Shown piece by piece: positions 25,422-37,861 of a stretch of 64,000 bases of DNA. The stretch spans positions 19,871,380 through 19,935,379 of the forward strand of contig CAKAKS010000031.1 of NCBI GenBank assembly GCA_916700875.1, in the 5' to 3' direction. The notes beneath the pieces are model-generated. The model saw only the letters and a program-made list of their open reading frames with translations. It ran no database searches and was not told the DNA's origin. Positions within the stretch are counted from its first letter, which is position 1. Each line of letters opens with the position of its first letter. The position numbers were made by a program, and so were the translations under genes. Source of the DNA: Sebastes aleutianus. Lineage: Eukaryota > Chordata > Actinopteri > Perciformes > Sebastidae.

Positions 25422-27690
25422 TGGATGATTGGACTCTGAAGTGCTTTTCTTGATATCAGCGGCAGTCCTACCTGAGTCATCACCTGTGGCGAATAACTGC
25501 GATACAACAAAACTGGCCTGATTGTTACCTGAATGTTTGCATATGTGTGCTTATGCGTGTGGAATGACCCTGTGTGTGTTTATCACCGTAATCAGCCTCT
25601 GGTTGAGAGATAAGAGGGCAAACAGACGGCAGGAAGTCACTCAACACACACAGCCGTAGACTGACTCCTGTGCACACTCGAGGCGTGCATGGATGATGTG
25701 TGATGAGTGTCTAGATAAAATGAGAATCACAATGTCGTCACTTAAAGTTCACTTCTTATTCTATTCTTTGGAGAATGTGCTAATCCGCTTTCTTGCCCAG
25801 AGTTAGTTGAGAAGATTGTTACCACTTCCATGTGTGTACAGCGGCTACTAGCCACTAGCTTGTTTCGATCAATGTACAAAAATAATCCGTTCATATGTGG
25901 GGTTATGTTTTGGACTTTTTTTTGGCCTGGCAACCTCACGTTAACTCCTATCTTCAAGTTTACTGTTGAGACATACAGTGGCAATATAATGTCGATGTTA
26001 AATGACGAGGCATTAGGTGGAAAACCACCATCAAGGCGTTATTGGTTCCCCCTCTCCGCATGTTATTTGGTGCCCTCATGTCAGCAGAGGTCACTCGGTC
26101 TTGACCTGCTGACCCCTCCGTTCTTCAGCCGAGCATCAGACGTCGCTCATGTGATCGCCGCTGACAACACACGCACACCCCCTCTCCTCCCTCCCGTCCT
26201 GCAGCCATTGTCTAAACGTCATCTGGCAAACAAAACGCCTGTTCATACAGAAGCCGGAACAAAACGCGGCATCCTCCGTTCACACTGCGACTGTCATACG
26301 CTCCAACGAACGCTGCCACCTTCTCCAAAACCCGGTTGTCTCGTTTCAGAGAACTTCTCACCCCCAGATCAAAGAGGGTATCATCGCAAACAAGGCAGAG
26401 ATCCCAACCCCGATACCCATCCTGTGTGTGTGTGTGTGAGAGAGTGTGTGATTCGTGCATGCGGGCTATGAAAAAGCCCATTGTGGTCGTGCCAGTGTGC
26501 CTAATTAGTGTGTACACAACTATGTCAGTCGTCCTGTGATCTCCTCTTGTTCGACTGTTTGTGGGGCTCTATTGTGAGCTGAGTGGGAACGCTGAGGGAA
26601 ATGCAGAGATCTGTGTGTATGTGTGTGTGTGTTATCAGAGACACACATCAGCATTCCTGTCTGTCTGGTTGCGGTCTCGTCTTCGTGTCACCCGCGAGCT
26701 CAGCGTCTCGGACGCCTCTTGATTTACGGCGGCTCCGGGATCGGGTGGCGCTGCTGCCCAGCGTGCCAGCCGGGGAGCCCGAGGAGTCGAGTTCAGCCCC
26801 AGTTGTTTACTTTATGCCCTTTAATAACTTTAAACTTCATCAAGTACAGGTATAAACTTAATATAGAATAAAATAAATCATTTTAGCTGTCACATTTTTC
26901 TGTCCTCTACAGAGATGTGTTGACAACCGAGGACCGAAGAAGGTCCTCATATACGCCGAGTGCAGTGTGAGGAGAGTCTGCAGGCTCCATACTGTACATA
27001 TGTGACTATACCACAAAAATAAACTCAAAGAATTATTGAACTTCTGTCTTAGAAATGTGGTTGTTTGACGATTAACGTAATTTAAAATTCTAAAAAAGAC
27101 CTGCAGGTTTTTAAAGTGGATGTGAGATAATGGTTAAATCAGTGGGGTTAATTTATTTTCACTATAATTCCATCCATAAGTAACACAATGACAGAATGTA
27201 GGAGTATTTTTGTGTTGTTGGTTTCATACACTTTCTGTAATAAAACATCTAAAAATCCTATCAGATGCTGGACCCTTGGACAAAATCTTATCAAATTGGG
27301 GTCCATGGTCTAATTTGTGTCACCCAGGGACACCAGGTAACAACACCGAGAAGACATTCTTCTTTTAGTGAGGGTCCCATTGTAACAAAGCTCAGCGAGT
27401 TCAAACTGTTGGAAGATTAACTTTGACTTGATCAAATGTTTTCTGTCCCCCCCCCCCTCTGCCCTGTTTGCGCAGATGAAAGAGCTGACTGAATGGGCTT
27501 TGTACTGGATGAGGGATAAGACTATTGTCTGGATTGAGCTTTTGTCAGAATGCCCAAAGATTTTCAGTTAACCTTGTCGGCGTTTTAGTTGCCACGGAGG
27601 CACTCAGTCTGACTTCTTGGAATTTATTTAGTCTATTTCCTGTTTACAAATGAAGATCTTTTACCAGCTGCTGTTTTTAATTACAGGATG
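24536..27690. other. Unassigned sequence with GT microsatellites
   Basis: GT tracts lie at 25393-25421, about 26422-26438 and about 26613-26631. The 213-residue frame at 25830-26471 crosses a GT tract and low-complexity sequence and has no recognisable motif. A C-run is at 27448-27458. Confidence 0.45.
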
Positions 27691-28050
27691 CATTGAAAGA
27701 GTTTTATTTGCAAACAAAATGTCCAATACGGGGGAAGAACATCTGTAAGGCTTCTAACAAAACTGGCAGGATGGAAGCCAAAAGCACGACAAGGAGGAAG
27801 GCAGTTCAACAGCAAATTAAACTTTTACTTAGTAAGGCAGGCACTAGTGTATGTATATGGGCTGAGGGACTGATTAGGGAACACGCTGCAGGTGAGGAGA
27901 CGGCCAGGGAAACCCAGGTGAAGGGAATGAGGTGATTGTCAGCAGGAGGGAGTGGTAGGCTCTGAAATGACAGGAGAGGTTAATGATGAGGCATAAAAAA
28001 CAGAACAGATTTAGGAATAAACTAAGAGTTGGCAGGGGTCATGACAAAAT
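27691..28050. repeat. Possible degraded dispersed repeat
   Basis: AAACCCAGGTGAAGGGAATG, AGTGGTAGGCTCTGAAATGA and AGGGGTCATGACA read like the decayed end of an interspersed repeat. No second copy exists in the window, so this is a weak impression from memory. Confidence 0.25.
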
Positions 28051-28227
28051 CATTATTTCCAAGATATAATGGCTCCAAAGTGCAACAGTGTTACTTTGCC
28101 ACATGAGGCATTACTGTCAGATAAAACTGTGCATCTCGTAGTTTTGCATTTTTTACAGTGTCTGATCAATTGAAGCATTATATGCAAAAAAAAACAAAAA
28201 AACTTTTTGGTGATGTATCCGTCGATA

Positions 28228-28718
28228 TGTAGAAAATCAAACATCACAATATTTTTGACCAAATACCTCAATATTGATATTGTCAGGATATTGTAGGGTT
28301 GACCATTAGTGCTTTTACAAAAATAGTTAGACAATTTAGACAATATTTAGACAAATAATCATCATTAATGTGGATATAATGAGTATAAAGACAAATAATA
28401 GAACAACTAGAACAGTCTGGTAAGTTCAGAAAAATACATCCCTTTACTGTAATGCAGCCTTTAAAAACAGGAAAAGACTGCACTTATGCAGTATTGGTCA
28501 TTGTTTTGTGTTGTTAATTGATTTCCAATAATATATACTGTATATACAGTACATACATTTGCATAAAGCAGCATATTTGCCCACTCCCATGGTGATAAGA
28601 GCATTAAATACTTGACAAATCTGCCTTTAAGGTACATTTTGAACAGAAAAAAAATTGCCATTAATTTGCAATTAATCACGATATCGATATAATATCGATA
28701 TATTGCCCAGCCCTATAT
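28228..28718 (-). mobile_element. Non-autonomous transposon E2 interrupted by a family C fragment
   Basis: Family E in reverse: TTTTTGACCAAATACCTCAA near 28253, AACAACTAGAACAGTCTGGT near 28402 and GCAGCCTTTAAAAACAGGAA near 28455. The terminal CGATATATTGCCCAGCCCTA closes it at about 28715. Bases 28490-28677 between them belong to family C, and about 60-80 bp of E expected there are missing. Confidence 0.75.
28490..28680 (+). mobile_element. Internal fragment of family C (C4) embedded in E2
   Basis: GTCATTGTTTTGTGTTGTTA, GCATATTTGCCCACTCCCAT, TTAAATACTTGACAAATCTG and AAGGTACATTTTGAACAG match the 3' half of C1 (14393-14560). Neither end of the C element is present. Confidence 0.8.
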
Positions 28719-29576
28719 CTGACAGCAGCAAAGGAGTTAAATGGGAGGTGGAGTTACACTTCTTTGAAAAGTACCATCACCTTAATGTTCTGCTCTTGAT
28801 GTCAGTGATCCATATCATTCAGCTTTTTTTCAGTTGATAAAAATCTTGTTTTTGAGCAAAACGTTTCATCAGAGTAAATCTTGATCTCCTGGAAACACTT
28901 TGAGATGCCCTGTTGAAGCCCCACGCTGCCCTGCTCTGGTAAACAACGAAAAAAAAGTATGTGTGTTGTAGCAGGAGACAAAGCCACAGGAAGATAATGC
29001 CGAGGTGTGCTATCAGTCTTTGATGCTTTGGTATGGCTGTCTGAGTGTGTGTGAGTGTGTGTGAGTGTGTGCCTGGCTTTATCAGCACACAGAGATGTAA
29101 GGGTGCCTGACCTTATCACGGGGCCTCTGCCTCCTCCTGCGCCCCGTCCTCCCCTTCTGCTCTTGAGATCGTCAATAGAAAAACACCTAAACAAAGCAGA
29201 TCAGAGGAAATGCTCCAAAACAGCTCAATACATCCGTCAGTGACGCTCTTTGAAAGGACAGGATTCCTGCCAGTGTGGTGACCCGTCCAGACAGCCGATA
29301 TTGATAAAACAGTGGGCGTCAATATGGTGGCGGGAGTGGGATGGTCCCATCATTGACCTGTGGTCACTATAGGAGAAGAGAGGCCACATGGGTATGCTCT
29401 GTGGTCTCGTACAGGTCAGTACTGGACTGCAGAATGAGGTGAGAGAGTTAAGGTGAACACAAACTTTTTCATCTAAAGTCATATTCCATTTACTGACGGT
29501 ATGTTACATTTTGTCAACAACAACAGTAAGCATGCTGGAAGATCAGTTAACATCACAGGGTAGTACACACGTGTAG
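28719..29576. other. Unassigned sequence with a GT-rich tract
   Basis: An interrupted GT tract (GTGTGTGAGTGTGTGTGAG pattern) lies at 29040-29072. The remainder is unique-looking; frames across it are artefacts of the tract. Confidence 0.45.
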
Positions 29577-29802
29577 TAGGGCTAGGCAATGTATCGATAT
29601 TGTGGTATTATCGAGGCTAGATATCGTCTTAGATTTGGATATCGAAATATCGTGATATGGCATACATTTTTTCCTGGTTTTAAAGGCTGCATTATAGTAC
29701 AGTGATTCTGAACATACAAGTCTGTTCTAGCTGTTCTATTATTTGCCTGAACCCACTTAGTCTTTATAACCGCATTAATGATGATTATTTATCAAAAATC
29801 TC
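29577..29802 (+). mobile_element. Family E fragment E3 (5' part)
   Basis: It opens TAGGGCTAGGCAATGTATCG and runs through AGATATCGTCTTAGATTTGG, AAAGGCTGCATTATAGTACA and TATTTATCAAAAATCT, where it stops against family F. The 3' half is missing. Confidence 0.75.
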
Positions 29803-29983
29803 AGCCCATTCTGGGCTACTATAGAAACATGAGGACCTGCTCCGTCTGTAGATATAAACGGCACAATCGAAAACACAATTCTTATTTTCAGGTAATATAG
29901 ACTAAAGAAAACAATACATATTAATGTTATATTCCATTTCTGCCAATAGAGACCCCCCCAAATGTTACACACTGTTCCTTTAC
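29803..29983 (+). mobile_element. Family F fragment (3' part)
   Basis: CATTCTGGGCTACTATAGAA, GAGGACCTGCTCCGTCTGTA, TATTCCATTTCTGCCAATAG and ATGTTACACACTGTTCCTTT form the end of a teleost short element I recognise. The start of the same family is at 61582. The last bases are the reverse complement of AAAGG(T/A)..CAGTGTGTA-type starts, so the ends are inverted. Confidence 0.6.
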
Positions 29984-31831
29984 ACTACTTCAAATAAAAT
30001 GAGATAATAAGATCTTAGATCTCGTGTGTTACTCACAAAGTATTCAACATATGTTGTATTTCTGTGGATGATAGTGGATGGTTTGCACATTGATGTATCT
30101 TGAAACTGAAGACTGTAGCTCAGCCACGATCACGTTGGATTGCATAACATTTCACTCAATGGATTTTTGTAGTTTGCTTTAATTCAAATTTACTGTTAGT
30201 TTCATCACCTGCTTACTGTAATGGTGACGTAAAGGCTGATTTACTCTTTCTTCATTTTACCTTACACCTCATGGAGGGCTGCTTTGCTTTGCTTTGAATT
30301 AATCATCTGGATAAGGAATGTGATTTTATTTAGTTCAACTTCCATCCCAGACATATAAAACCAAACTAAGCTGTTGTCATCATTAGTGAACTAGTTTAGC
30401 TTCGATACATTTGTAGATATGACATACATTTTATTTTTACAAATATCAAACTAAATATTCTATCAAATGAACTTACATTGTGAGTATAATGTTTAGTCAA
30501 ATATTTGCTGGGAGACTTTAAATGGTTCCAGTGAATAATTACAACTCTCACTGAGCAAACACAAAGTGTCTGTGCCCTAAAGCACACAGCGAACATCTGA
30601 AGATTTCTGCCTAATTAATATATTAAAAACATCAGATGTACAGAAGTCAGAGCACGTGTTAGCGCTGCCTTTTTTCCCCTCTGACGCCCTCGTAAAGATG
30701 ATCGCCTCACATCATCACTCTTCTGGGATGTGGAGCTCATGTCTTTGGTATGAATGTGTGCCATTACTTGTGGATTTCTGAGGTCTATAGCTTCCCAGAG
30801 CTGGATGAAGCCTGCTGGAGCGTTTGATTTAAGACCGGCATTTTTTGCCCCAACACTCCTCCGCCAGAGGAGAAGGCCTTAATTTACTGTGCGACTGTGC
30901 GGTCACAGGCCTCATCTGTTTTAAAGCGCGGGATGGAAGCCATCCTGTAACCCCTACGCACGTGTGACTCGTTAGCTAACATGGCTATTAGCCACAGTTA
31001 ATTCTCTCTCTTTGCTGAAGGCCCTACTCCAGAGAGAGACATAAAATATCCTGAGTGCAAAACTAAAAGCGAGGACACGTGACTCCAGTGCGCTTCCTGA
31101 CCACCAGCTAAGCACTTTTTGGTCATGACAAAGTCCTTGACATGCCTCGTGGCCGCTGAAAAAGGGACGTTCCCGGGTGTCACTTGGTTCTTGATCAGCT
31201 TGAGATTTACGGTGACCTGACCCAGGCAAGGCCATCACGGGGTGTCTTGAATTATCCCAGGTTGACTCCTCCAAGGGAGGGACTGCTAGAGGTCAGGGTG
31301 ACGGATGCAGATTTATATAGCCGGAGCTACATGCTGCACATGCTCCTTCTCCATTTAGCTAATGGGCCTGCTGTCATAATAACCGCACTTTGAGGGAGGA
31401 AGAGTTATTGCCCCATTGTCTTCCTGCTGAAGTGGTTTTAGTTTTCTTCTTGGAAAGTCGTGGGAGCTGCGAGTCTGATGCTCATGTAAGGAGTGTTGGG
31501 ATGGCCCGACGGTCTGTGGCTTCAATGTCACACCATGTGGTTTGATTCCAGACAGTGACACTGAAGAACTGGCTGTAAACGTAATCATCTGGTGGGAATG
31601 TGTGTGTTTTGGAGGGATATGCATAGAAGAAACTAACACTACTTCTTTATCCAGAGTCCCACCATCTCTCCCTGCTAGCCTTTGTTCAACTAATAACGCA
31701 AATCTAGCTCTTCTTTCATCGGTCTTTCGACTGAAACGTGTTCCTGGGGTGTTCAAAATTGTTCTAGTACTGTACTGGAATGAAAAACAATTATACACCA
31801 TGTCATTTTGACCAAGAAAAAAATATATAAT
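29984..31831. other. Unassigned intronic sequence
   Basis: No product or repeat is recognised. 31310-31395 is a dense unique stretch (CTCCATTTAGCTAATGGGCC, TGTCATAATAACCGC). The 162-residue frame at 31355-31843 (minus) overlaps a family C terminus and is not a gene. Confidence 0.45.
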
Positions 31832-32056
31832 TAGGGCTGTCAAAGTTAATGCGATGATTAAGCATTAACTCAACTTGCAATTTTTAGGTTGTAGCGTGCT
31901 CCGTATTAAAGCTAGAGTGAAGATACTGACATCATATGAAACTAGAAAACCTAAAGAATCCATTGGTACCAACCATGTCATACTAGCTTGTTGTGAAGGA
32001 GGCTAAATAACGCTCCAAATAATGAAAATGGTTCTATGGATACCCACGACTCTCCA
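31832..32056 (+). mobile_element. Family C fragment C5 (5' part)
   Basis: TAGGGCTGTCAAAGTTAATG opens it, the core AATCCATTGGTACCAACC lies near 31961, and it ends near GGTTCTATGGATACCCACGA, so only the first half remains. Confidence 0.8.
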
Positions 32057-32362
32057 ATGTAATGTAATAATGTTGTTAGCAGTCAGCAACTCCAGCTCCC
32101 ATAAGGCTTTCACGACATGCCAGTAGATAAAGGGCAACACACACCAGCCGTGTCGCGCTGTGTCATGTCATGTGGCGCCCGTAGCACACCCCAAATATGC
32201 CGTGAAGACAGAAGATGTAGTCAAGGTTCAGCAGCATGTGCCCAATGCGAATTGTTGACATTGTCGCACGTCAACCCAAGATGACAGCCGATGGTGAGTG
32301 GGCTTACATAGAAAACAGCCCCTGGTGTTCTGATTCATGTCACACACTGCTGCTGCATGTTG

Positions 32363-33098
32363 CCCTTAAAAGGGTAACTTTGGTATTTTTTCAACCTGGA
32401 CCATGTTTCCCCATGTTTTTGTGTTTAAGTGACTAATGGGGACAACAATTTTTGCAATTGGTCCAGTATTGAGGGAGAGAACGCTGCAGCCGGCTGACAA
32501 CTTTATGGAAAGGACCCTATGGAGAAATTTAACGTTTATTGTGTCATGTGTTTTGGCGTGTCATTCAACACCACATCGTTACCGTGAAATGGCCACAGTT
32601 ATATTTAGGCAACAAAACCACTTAGTAAACAACGTAACATAAGTCGCAAATGTCACTAACTTAACTTCAAAATAGCTCTGTGGGACCTTTGTTTGGTGGA
32701 TCCGCCCGCCATAAGCAGTCTTTCTCACATTTATTTTGCATTGTTTGCATTGCAGTCAGTACAGACTACATGGCGTACACATGGCACACCAAAAGCAACA
32801 AAGGCGTTGTTATTGCACGCAAAATGACTTAAAACTACTGTGTCCTACATAAACCATTTGGTGAGACTGGGTTGAGAAAAACGTCTTATTTCTCTGTAGG
32901 GTCCTTTCCATAATGTGGTCAGACACTTCTAATAACAATCTGACATAAAGCATCCGGCAAAAAGATGCACTTTTAGTGGACGTACATTGACGGTCAGGAG
33001 TTACCCCGAGTGCTTACATTGCCGCCCGTTTCGCGGCTGCCTGCTTTAGCGTTATCACTCAATATCCAGGTTAAAAAATACAAAAGTTTCCCTTTAAG
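32363..33098. mobile_element. Element M, about 735 bp with roughly 36-bp inverted ends
   Basis: The left end CTTAAAAGGGTAACTTTGGT continuing to TTTTTTCAACCTGGA (32364-32400) pairs with the right end TCCAGGTTAAAAAATACAAA continuing to AGTTTCCCTTTAAG (33065-33098). Inner sequence has no transposase-like frame. I recognise the ends as a recurrent teleost repeat. A non-autonomous DNA transposon is the natural reading. Confidence 0.75.
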
Positions 33099-34289
33099 TC
33101 AGCGGCTATCATGCAGATGAATGCTAACAAAATAATAATTTTTCATCTCAGTTGAAATGAATAGGTTTGTATTTGACTAAAACGTTTAAGTATTGCTGTT
33201 TAACGGTAAATCCTGACACGCAACTACCAAGTAAATCATGTCTTCATACACAGCACAAAAGGACAACAACACCATGTTAAAAAATCCATTACTGTTTAAT
33301 ATGGTGACACAGGTTAGTACACTGACAGTCCATGTCTGAGCCAAATGCGAATGCAATCCAACAGCCAGGTCCACACAGCGAACATCTGTGTCGCATTCCT
33401 CTCCCAGTGTAAAGACAGCGGCACGGTAGCCTCCAGCTAACCCCCGAACACCGCGGATTAGCAACGCCACGCTGGCTAACGGCACAATACCGAGTGTTGA
33501 GAGGAGCTAACAGGCTGTGCACTGCTTGTATGTGGAGCAGGTGTGCCGGACAAACATACACATTCATTCATACACTCCTCATGTGCACCTTCAGATTCAT
33601 CATAGGCTCATCACAAACCCACGCGAACAGCATGTATGCCAGATGGGTGGTTATGGATCGACATGGGCCGTGTGCCAGCAAGCGGCACGGCCATTAGAGG
33701 GAAGAGGGCGAGGGAGGGAGGAAGAAGGAAGTAAAACTGCGAGGGAAACCTAAACCTCCTGGGAGCCATTTGTCTCTCCGGCTCTGTGTATCACATTAGG
33801 AGGAAGATAAAACTTTATATTGTCTTAGATGAGATTTTAACTTTGTTTCAGACCGGGTCTCGCCCCCAGAATTAATGTTGGCCTCTGGACAAGCATCGAG
33901 CTGATGCACCACTAAAAATCTCCACTGAGACCGATGCTAATTAAATTCTTTCAGGCGGTGTGACATCTCAGGTGCAGACTGCTAAGCGCTGAGGGATGCT
34001 GGAGTGGATGCCGGTTTTCTGCCAACAGCTATTTCATGTGTAAGAATAATGGATAGTGTTAAACCTCTGTGCTTGTTTGGTACCATAAACAGTGTAGCAC
34101 AGATTGTCCAAAACTGTTAAGTACAAAACAGTCTAGTCAGATTTGTAATCTGGTTTACATCTTTGAAGGGTTGAGGTTTGCATTCATCAAATCCAGTATC
34201 AATTTCCACTCACTGAATCCAAATACTTTTAATACATCTAATTAGGTTTAGCTGTTAGAGGTAGGGTTGGTAGTGCTGTTCAAATACAT
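33099..34289. other. Unassigned intronic sequence
   Basis: No gene is recognised. 33880-33990 holds GCTAATTAAATTC next to CTCAGGTGCAG, possible homeodomain and E-box words; no more can be said. Confidence 0.4.
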
Positions 34290-34700
34290 TTTTGGTTCGA
34301 AATTCTCTTTATCCCGACAGCATTTAATAAATCAAATGGTCTGACAAAAAAAGAAGAAAATCTGGTATCTGTGGCTGTCGAAGGACTGTAAAGCCAGTCC
34401 AATCATTTCATTTGGGCTGAATGCACTCATTGCGCATCGCCAGAATCTTCCGCAAGCTTATAGCTTGACAGCTGTGAGTACTAACAATAGCTGTTTTTGT
34501 TGTTTACATTCATTATGACAAATTTGGGGGAGTGGCTTCAATTTTTGGGGGCGTGGCTTTGGAGGGAGGCCTGAAGGGAGGGGCTGTGTTGCTGACTTGG
34601 CGACGTTTCGCTAGATTTAGGGACTTGGAGCTAGTGCTGCTAGCATTGAAAAAGAGTCGGCAACACTGGGCTGGGTTTTTTGGTTGAATAATTTTTTTAA
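34290..34700 (+). repeat. Dispersed repeat L1
   Basis: AATCTGGTATCTGTGGCTGT, GCTTGACAGCTGTGAGTACT, ACTAACAATAGC and GGAGCTAGTGCTGCTAGC occur in the same order at 37862-38500. GCAACACTGGGCTGGGTTTT closes both. Nature unknown; transposon-like. Confidence 0.7.
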
Positions 34701-36490
34701 TCTGGTGTACACCTTGCTAGTTTCTCAGCATTACGGAGCCTACCTTTAACATGTGCAAGGAACTATAAATAAATTGACTCCTATCAGCTTTGGTTGGTTG
34801 AGAACGCAGAAACACTGCAGTTTTGAGTGGTTGCCTAATTAATGTTCACAACCGGTAGCTACAGTACAGTAGATACAGTAAAGGAAGATATGAGATGCTA
34901 CTTCTTCCAAATATTGGAGGTCTAATTAAGCTAATTAAGAACTACCAAGCATGACCAATTCAAAATATTGATATGATATGCATGAAAGTTTAACTGGAGG
35001 CTCTCGTGAAGAGTTGGTACTTGTTCAGTCTTGTTGAGCGTTATAAACACACCTTCCGTGACAACAGCTAAGGCATCCTGCAGACAACAGCCAAAGTTGC
35101 ATTTTAGCCGTTACGGAATTTAAGTTAATTAGCTACAGCTGATATAATCAGCTGTCGGTGATATTTATCATATTAACCGGCAAAACTAATGCCAGCATCA
35201 CTCTCTGTGAGCCAGGAGAGATAAAAGGTTCAGTAAGACATTTGTTAGCATGAGGATTTAGCAAATCCTGGTATCCAGACAACATTTATCATTCAGGAAC
35301 TCAGGCTTCTTTAATTAACTGGAAAAAATAAATTTGTAGAAAAACAAGTTTATATCCTTTGAAGTGGGGGAATTACAAAAAGTATTTCTATCGGCACTGA
35401 TTCTCAGGTGTCATATTGGCACCAGAATCAGCAAGTTTACAACGACACCCAGCCCTAGTAACAGATGACAGTGGGAATTTATTGCTTCAATTTATTTTTT
35501 ATGCGTGTGTGTTTCTCAGTGTGTGTGTGGAGTGTTTATTTAGGTAGTAAATCCCCAGCGGCAGGGCCGAGCCTGGCAGTGCGGCTGTGTGTCAGGACTT
35601 ACTCATCGGTGTTTGGGGAAGGGATTATGAGGGATGAGAGACCTACATCCACACAAAACAGGATGAAGGGAAGAAACACGGAGATGGAGAGAGAGTCCAT
35701 TTACTTCCAGCAGGCATGTTCTCCTCCTGTCTTCTCACCTCTTTTGTTCTCCTGCGCCATTAAGTGAGCGCTTTTATCCAAAGTCCCTCACCGTACCAGG
35801 CGTACATGCATTTTTAGCATTGGTGGGACCGCTGGGAGCCGCGCCGCCAGCCCCCTCTCAACACTGCCACCCTGGCGGAGGCGGTGCCATGCTCCGCCAG
35901 TTGAGCTATGCGGGACCACACACCTCTTTCCTCCTCGTTAGGCCTTCTTCCTGTAAATTATTGGAGCAACGTCCTGCTTTTCATGACAGCTGCCTGGGTC
36001 ACGGTTGCACCAGGTCTTTTGTGTGTGTTTGACTGTACGCACTGTGGAGGGACTTTCATCTGCAGATTCAGTTTTTTCTGAGTTTTAGACTTTTAAAAAT
36101 GTGGTACTGGAGACGCCTACTGTAGCGGGAACTACCACAGAGGAGGTTTTGAGCACTTTGCCAGGTGTTTATATTTCTGTCTGTGGACAAATTTTGTCAT
36201 CACTACCGTGCAAGATGCTGTCACAAAATGCGCCAGAAGTAGGGGGATAGGAAATAGGGAAGGGACCATTGGCACCAGGTCCGATTTGGCGTTGCTGCGT
36301 CAGCTGGTGTCAGATGGTCTCTCTATAGTGTCAAAAGTGATGCTCTAGAGAGCTTTATAGCGTCTTTCAGCTCGTTTAAGTTTTCAGGCTCCTAACTTTA
36401 CTGTTTTAGTTCACCCTCACAGCGCTCATAACATTTGTGTTGGCAACAAATGATATTTCTCTCATTCACTGGGTGGCCAGAAACAGGACT
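34701..36490. other. Unassigned intronic sequence
   Basis: 35136-35154 is a near-palindrome of two CAGCTG boxes. About 35388-35460 (GGTGTCATATTGGCACCAGA, ACACCCAGCCCTAGTAAC) looks like the end of a degraded dispersed repeat also hinted at near 40.4 and 62.5 kb. No gene. Confidence 0.4.
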
Positions 36491-36494
36491 CCAA

Positions 36495-36826
36495 ATTTAA
36501 TCGTGATTAATTGATTGTTAGTTGTATAGTTAATTCACATAGCTTGAGGTCAGAGGTCAAGGGACTCCTTTGAAAATGGCAATGCCAGTTTTTCCTCACC
36601 ATAATTAGCTATTTAGCCTCCTTCATGACAAGCTAGTATGACATGGTTGGTACCAATGGATTCCTCAGGTTTTCTAGCTTCATATAATGCCAGTATCTCT
36701 GTAGCTTTAAAACTGAGCCCGCTACAAACTAAACATCACAAGTTGTATTAACGTGTTAAAGAAATTAGTGGCGTAAAAACAAATTTCCGTTAACGCGTTA
36801 TTATCGCATTATCGCAGGTTTGATAG
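36495..36826 (-). mobile_element. Family C copy C6, 5' half, reverse orientation
   Basis: TTAATCGTGATTAATTGATT, AGGTCAGAGGTCAAGGGACT, AGCTAGTATGACATGGTTGG, the core GGTTGGTACCAATGGATTCC and GTTAACGCGTTATTATCGCA follow the family order in reverse. The final TTGACAGCCC is eroded to GGTTTGATAG. Confidence 0.8.
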
Positions 36827-37860
36827 AAAAAAAGGAGTAAATAAGGTATGACAAAATAATCTCAACTCAACTTTCACTCCATGAGATGCACTTTTACCCC
36901 ATCACAGTCCTGTCAGTGGTGTCTGATACTGAGTGTGATGGACGGAGTAGATGCCGACCAACAAGGTATGGCAAATGGAAGGCATGTTCTCGTCCTCTGT
37001 CTTTCCTTTTCCTCCTCCATCACTCTGTCGCAGGTCCTCCACAGCTCACCCCGAGCTGTCAGGCCCAAATCAGGGGAACAGATGAGAAACAAATGGGTTT
37101 TGTCTGGCACACATGAGGGAGGGAGATACGCTTATCAGGGCTTCAGTGGTGGGCTTTACCCAACGCACCTCCGCTGCCCCGAGCCACAGCTGCCCCTTCA
37201 ACTCTCCCTCCCTCCTCTTCCTCTCTCTACCTGCCGTTCTATCTGAGGAATGTGGGAATGCAGCGAGGCCAGGGACGGAGGGCAAGGGAAAGAGGGATGA
37301 AGGGATAAAGGGGAGAGGATGGAGCTCCCGGGTGCTGACAGGCCCGCTCTCCACGCCGACACCTTCTCCTGAGCCCGGGCGGATTAGAGCCTCAGTGAAG
37401 GGCCAGGAAGCCCCTCCTTCGTGACTCCCACCCTCTCAGCTAGTCCTCCCTCCTCTTCTGCCTTCAACCAGCCATCGTTCTTTACTCTCAGGGGTACAGT
37501 CGCAGCTGTCGCACTAAAAAAAAAAAATCCTTGTGCCTGGCATTCTGGTGATATTCAGCTGAATGGAAACTGAAGCTGGCACATCGTGGCTTAAATTAAA
37601 GATGGCTCAGCAAGTTTCCTGCACCTTGGGTTGGCCAAAAGTGAACAAAATAGGTTATAAAAAAGACCCCGAAAGACCCTCATTGTATTTTTGCTCAGTT
37701 AGCATTGGGTTTTGGACTGTTTGTCAGATAAAACAAGACATTTTAGTGACATCATACTGGGGGTCAGTTCAAAAACAGCTTGATCAAATGCTATGCTTCA
37801 GCAGCATTTTAAAGATAGTGTTGGTGAAGGTTTTTAGAAACATTTCTTTGTTATATTAGT
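36827..37860. other. Unassigned intronic sequence
   Basis: Overlapping frames on both strands at 36.88-37.42 kb reflect CT-rich, stop-poor sequence; none has family features. An A-run is at 37517-37527. Confidence 0.4.
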
Positions 37861-37861
37861 T

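Noticed and set aside
25830..26471. 213-codon open frame, longest in the window
   Set aside because: It crosses a GT microsatellite and mixed low-complexity sequence, has no recognisable motif and an overlapping frame on the other strand, and lies in the intron of another gene.
31355..31843. 162-codon frame on the minus strand
   Set aside because: It begins inside the terminus of a family C transposon and has no family features.
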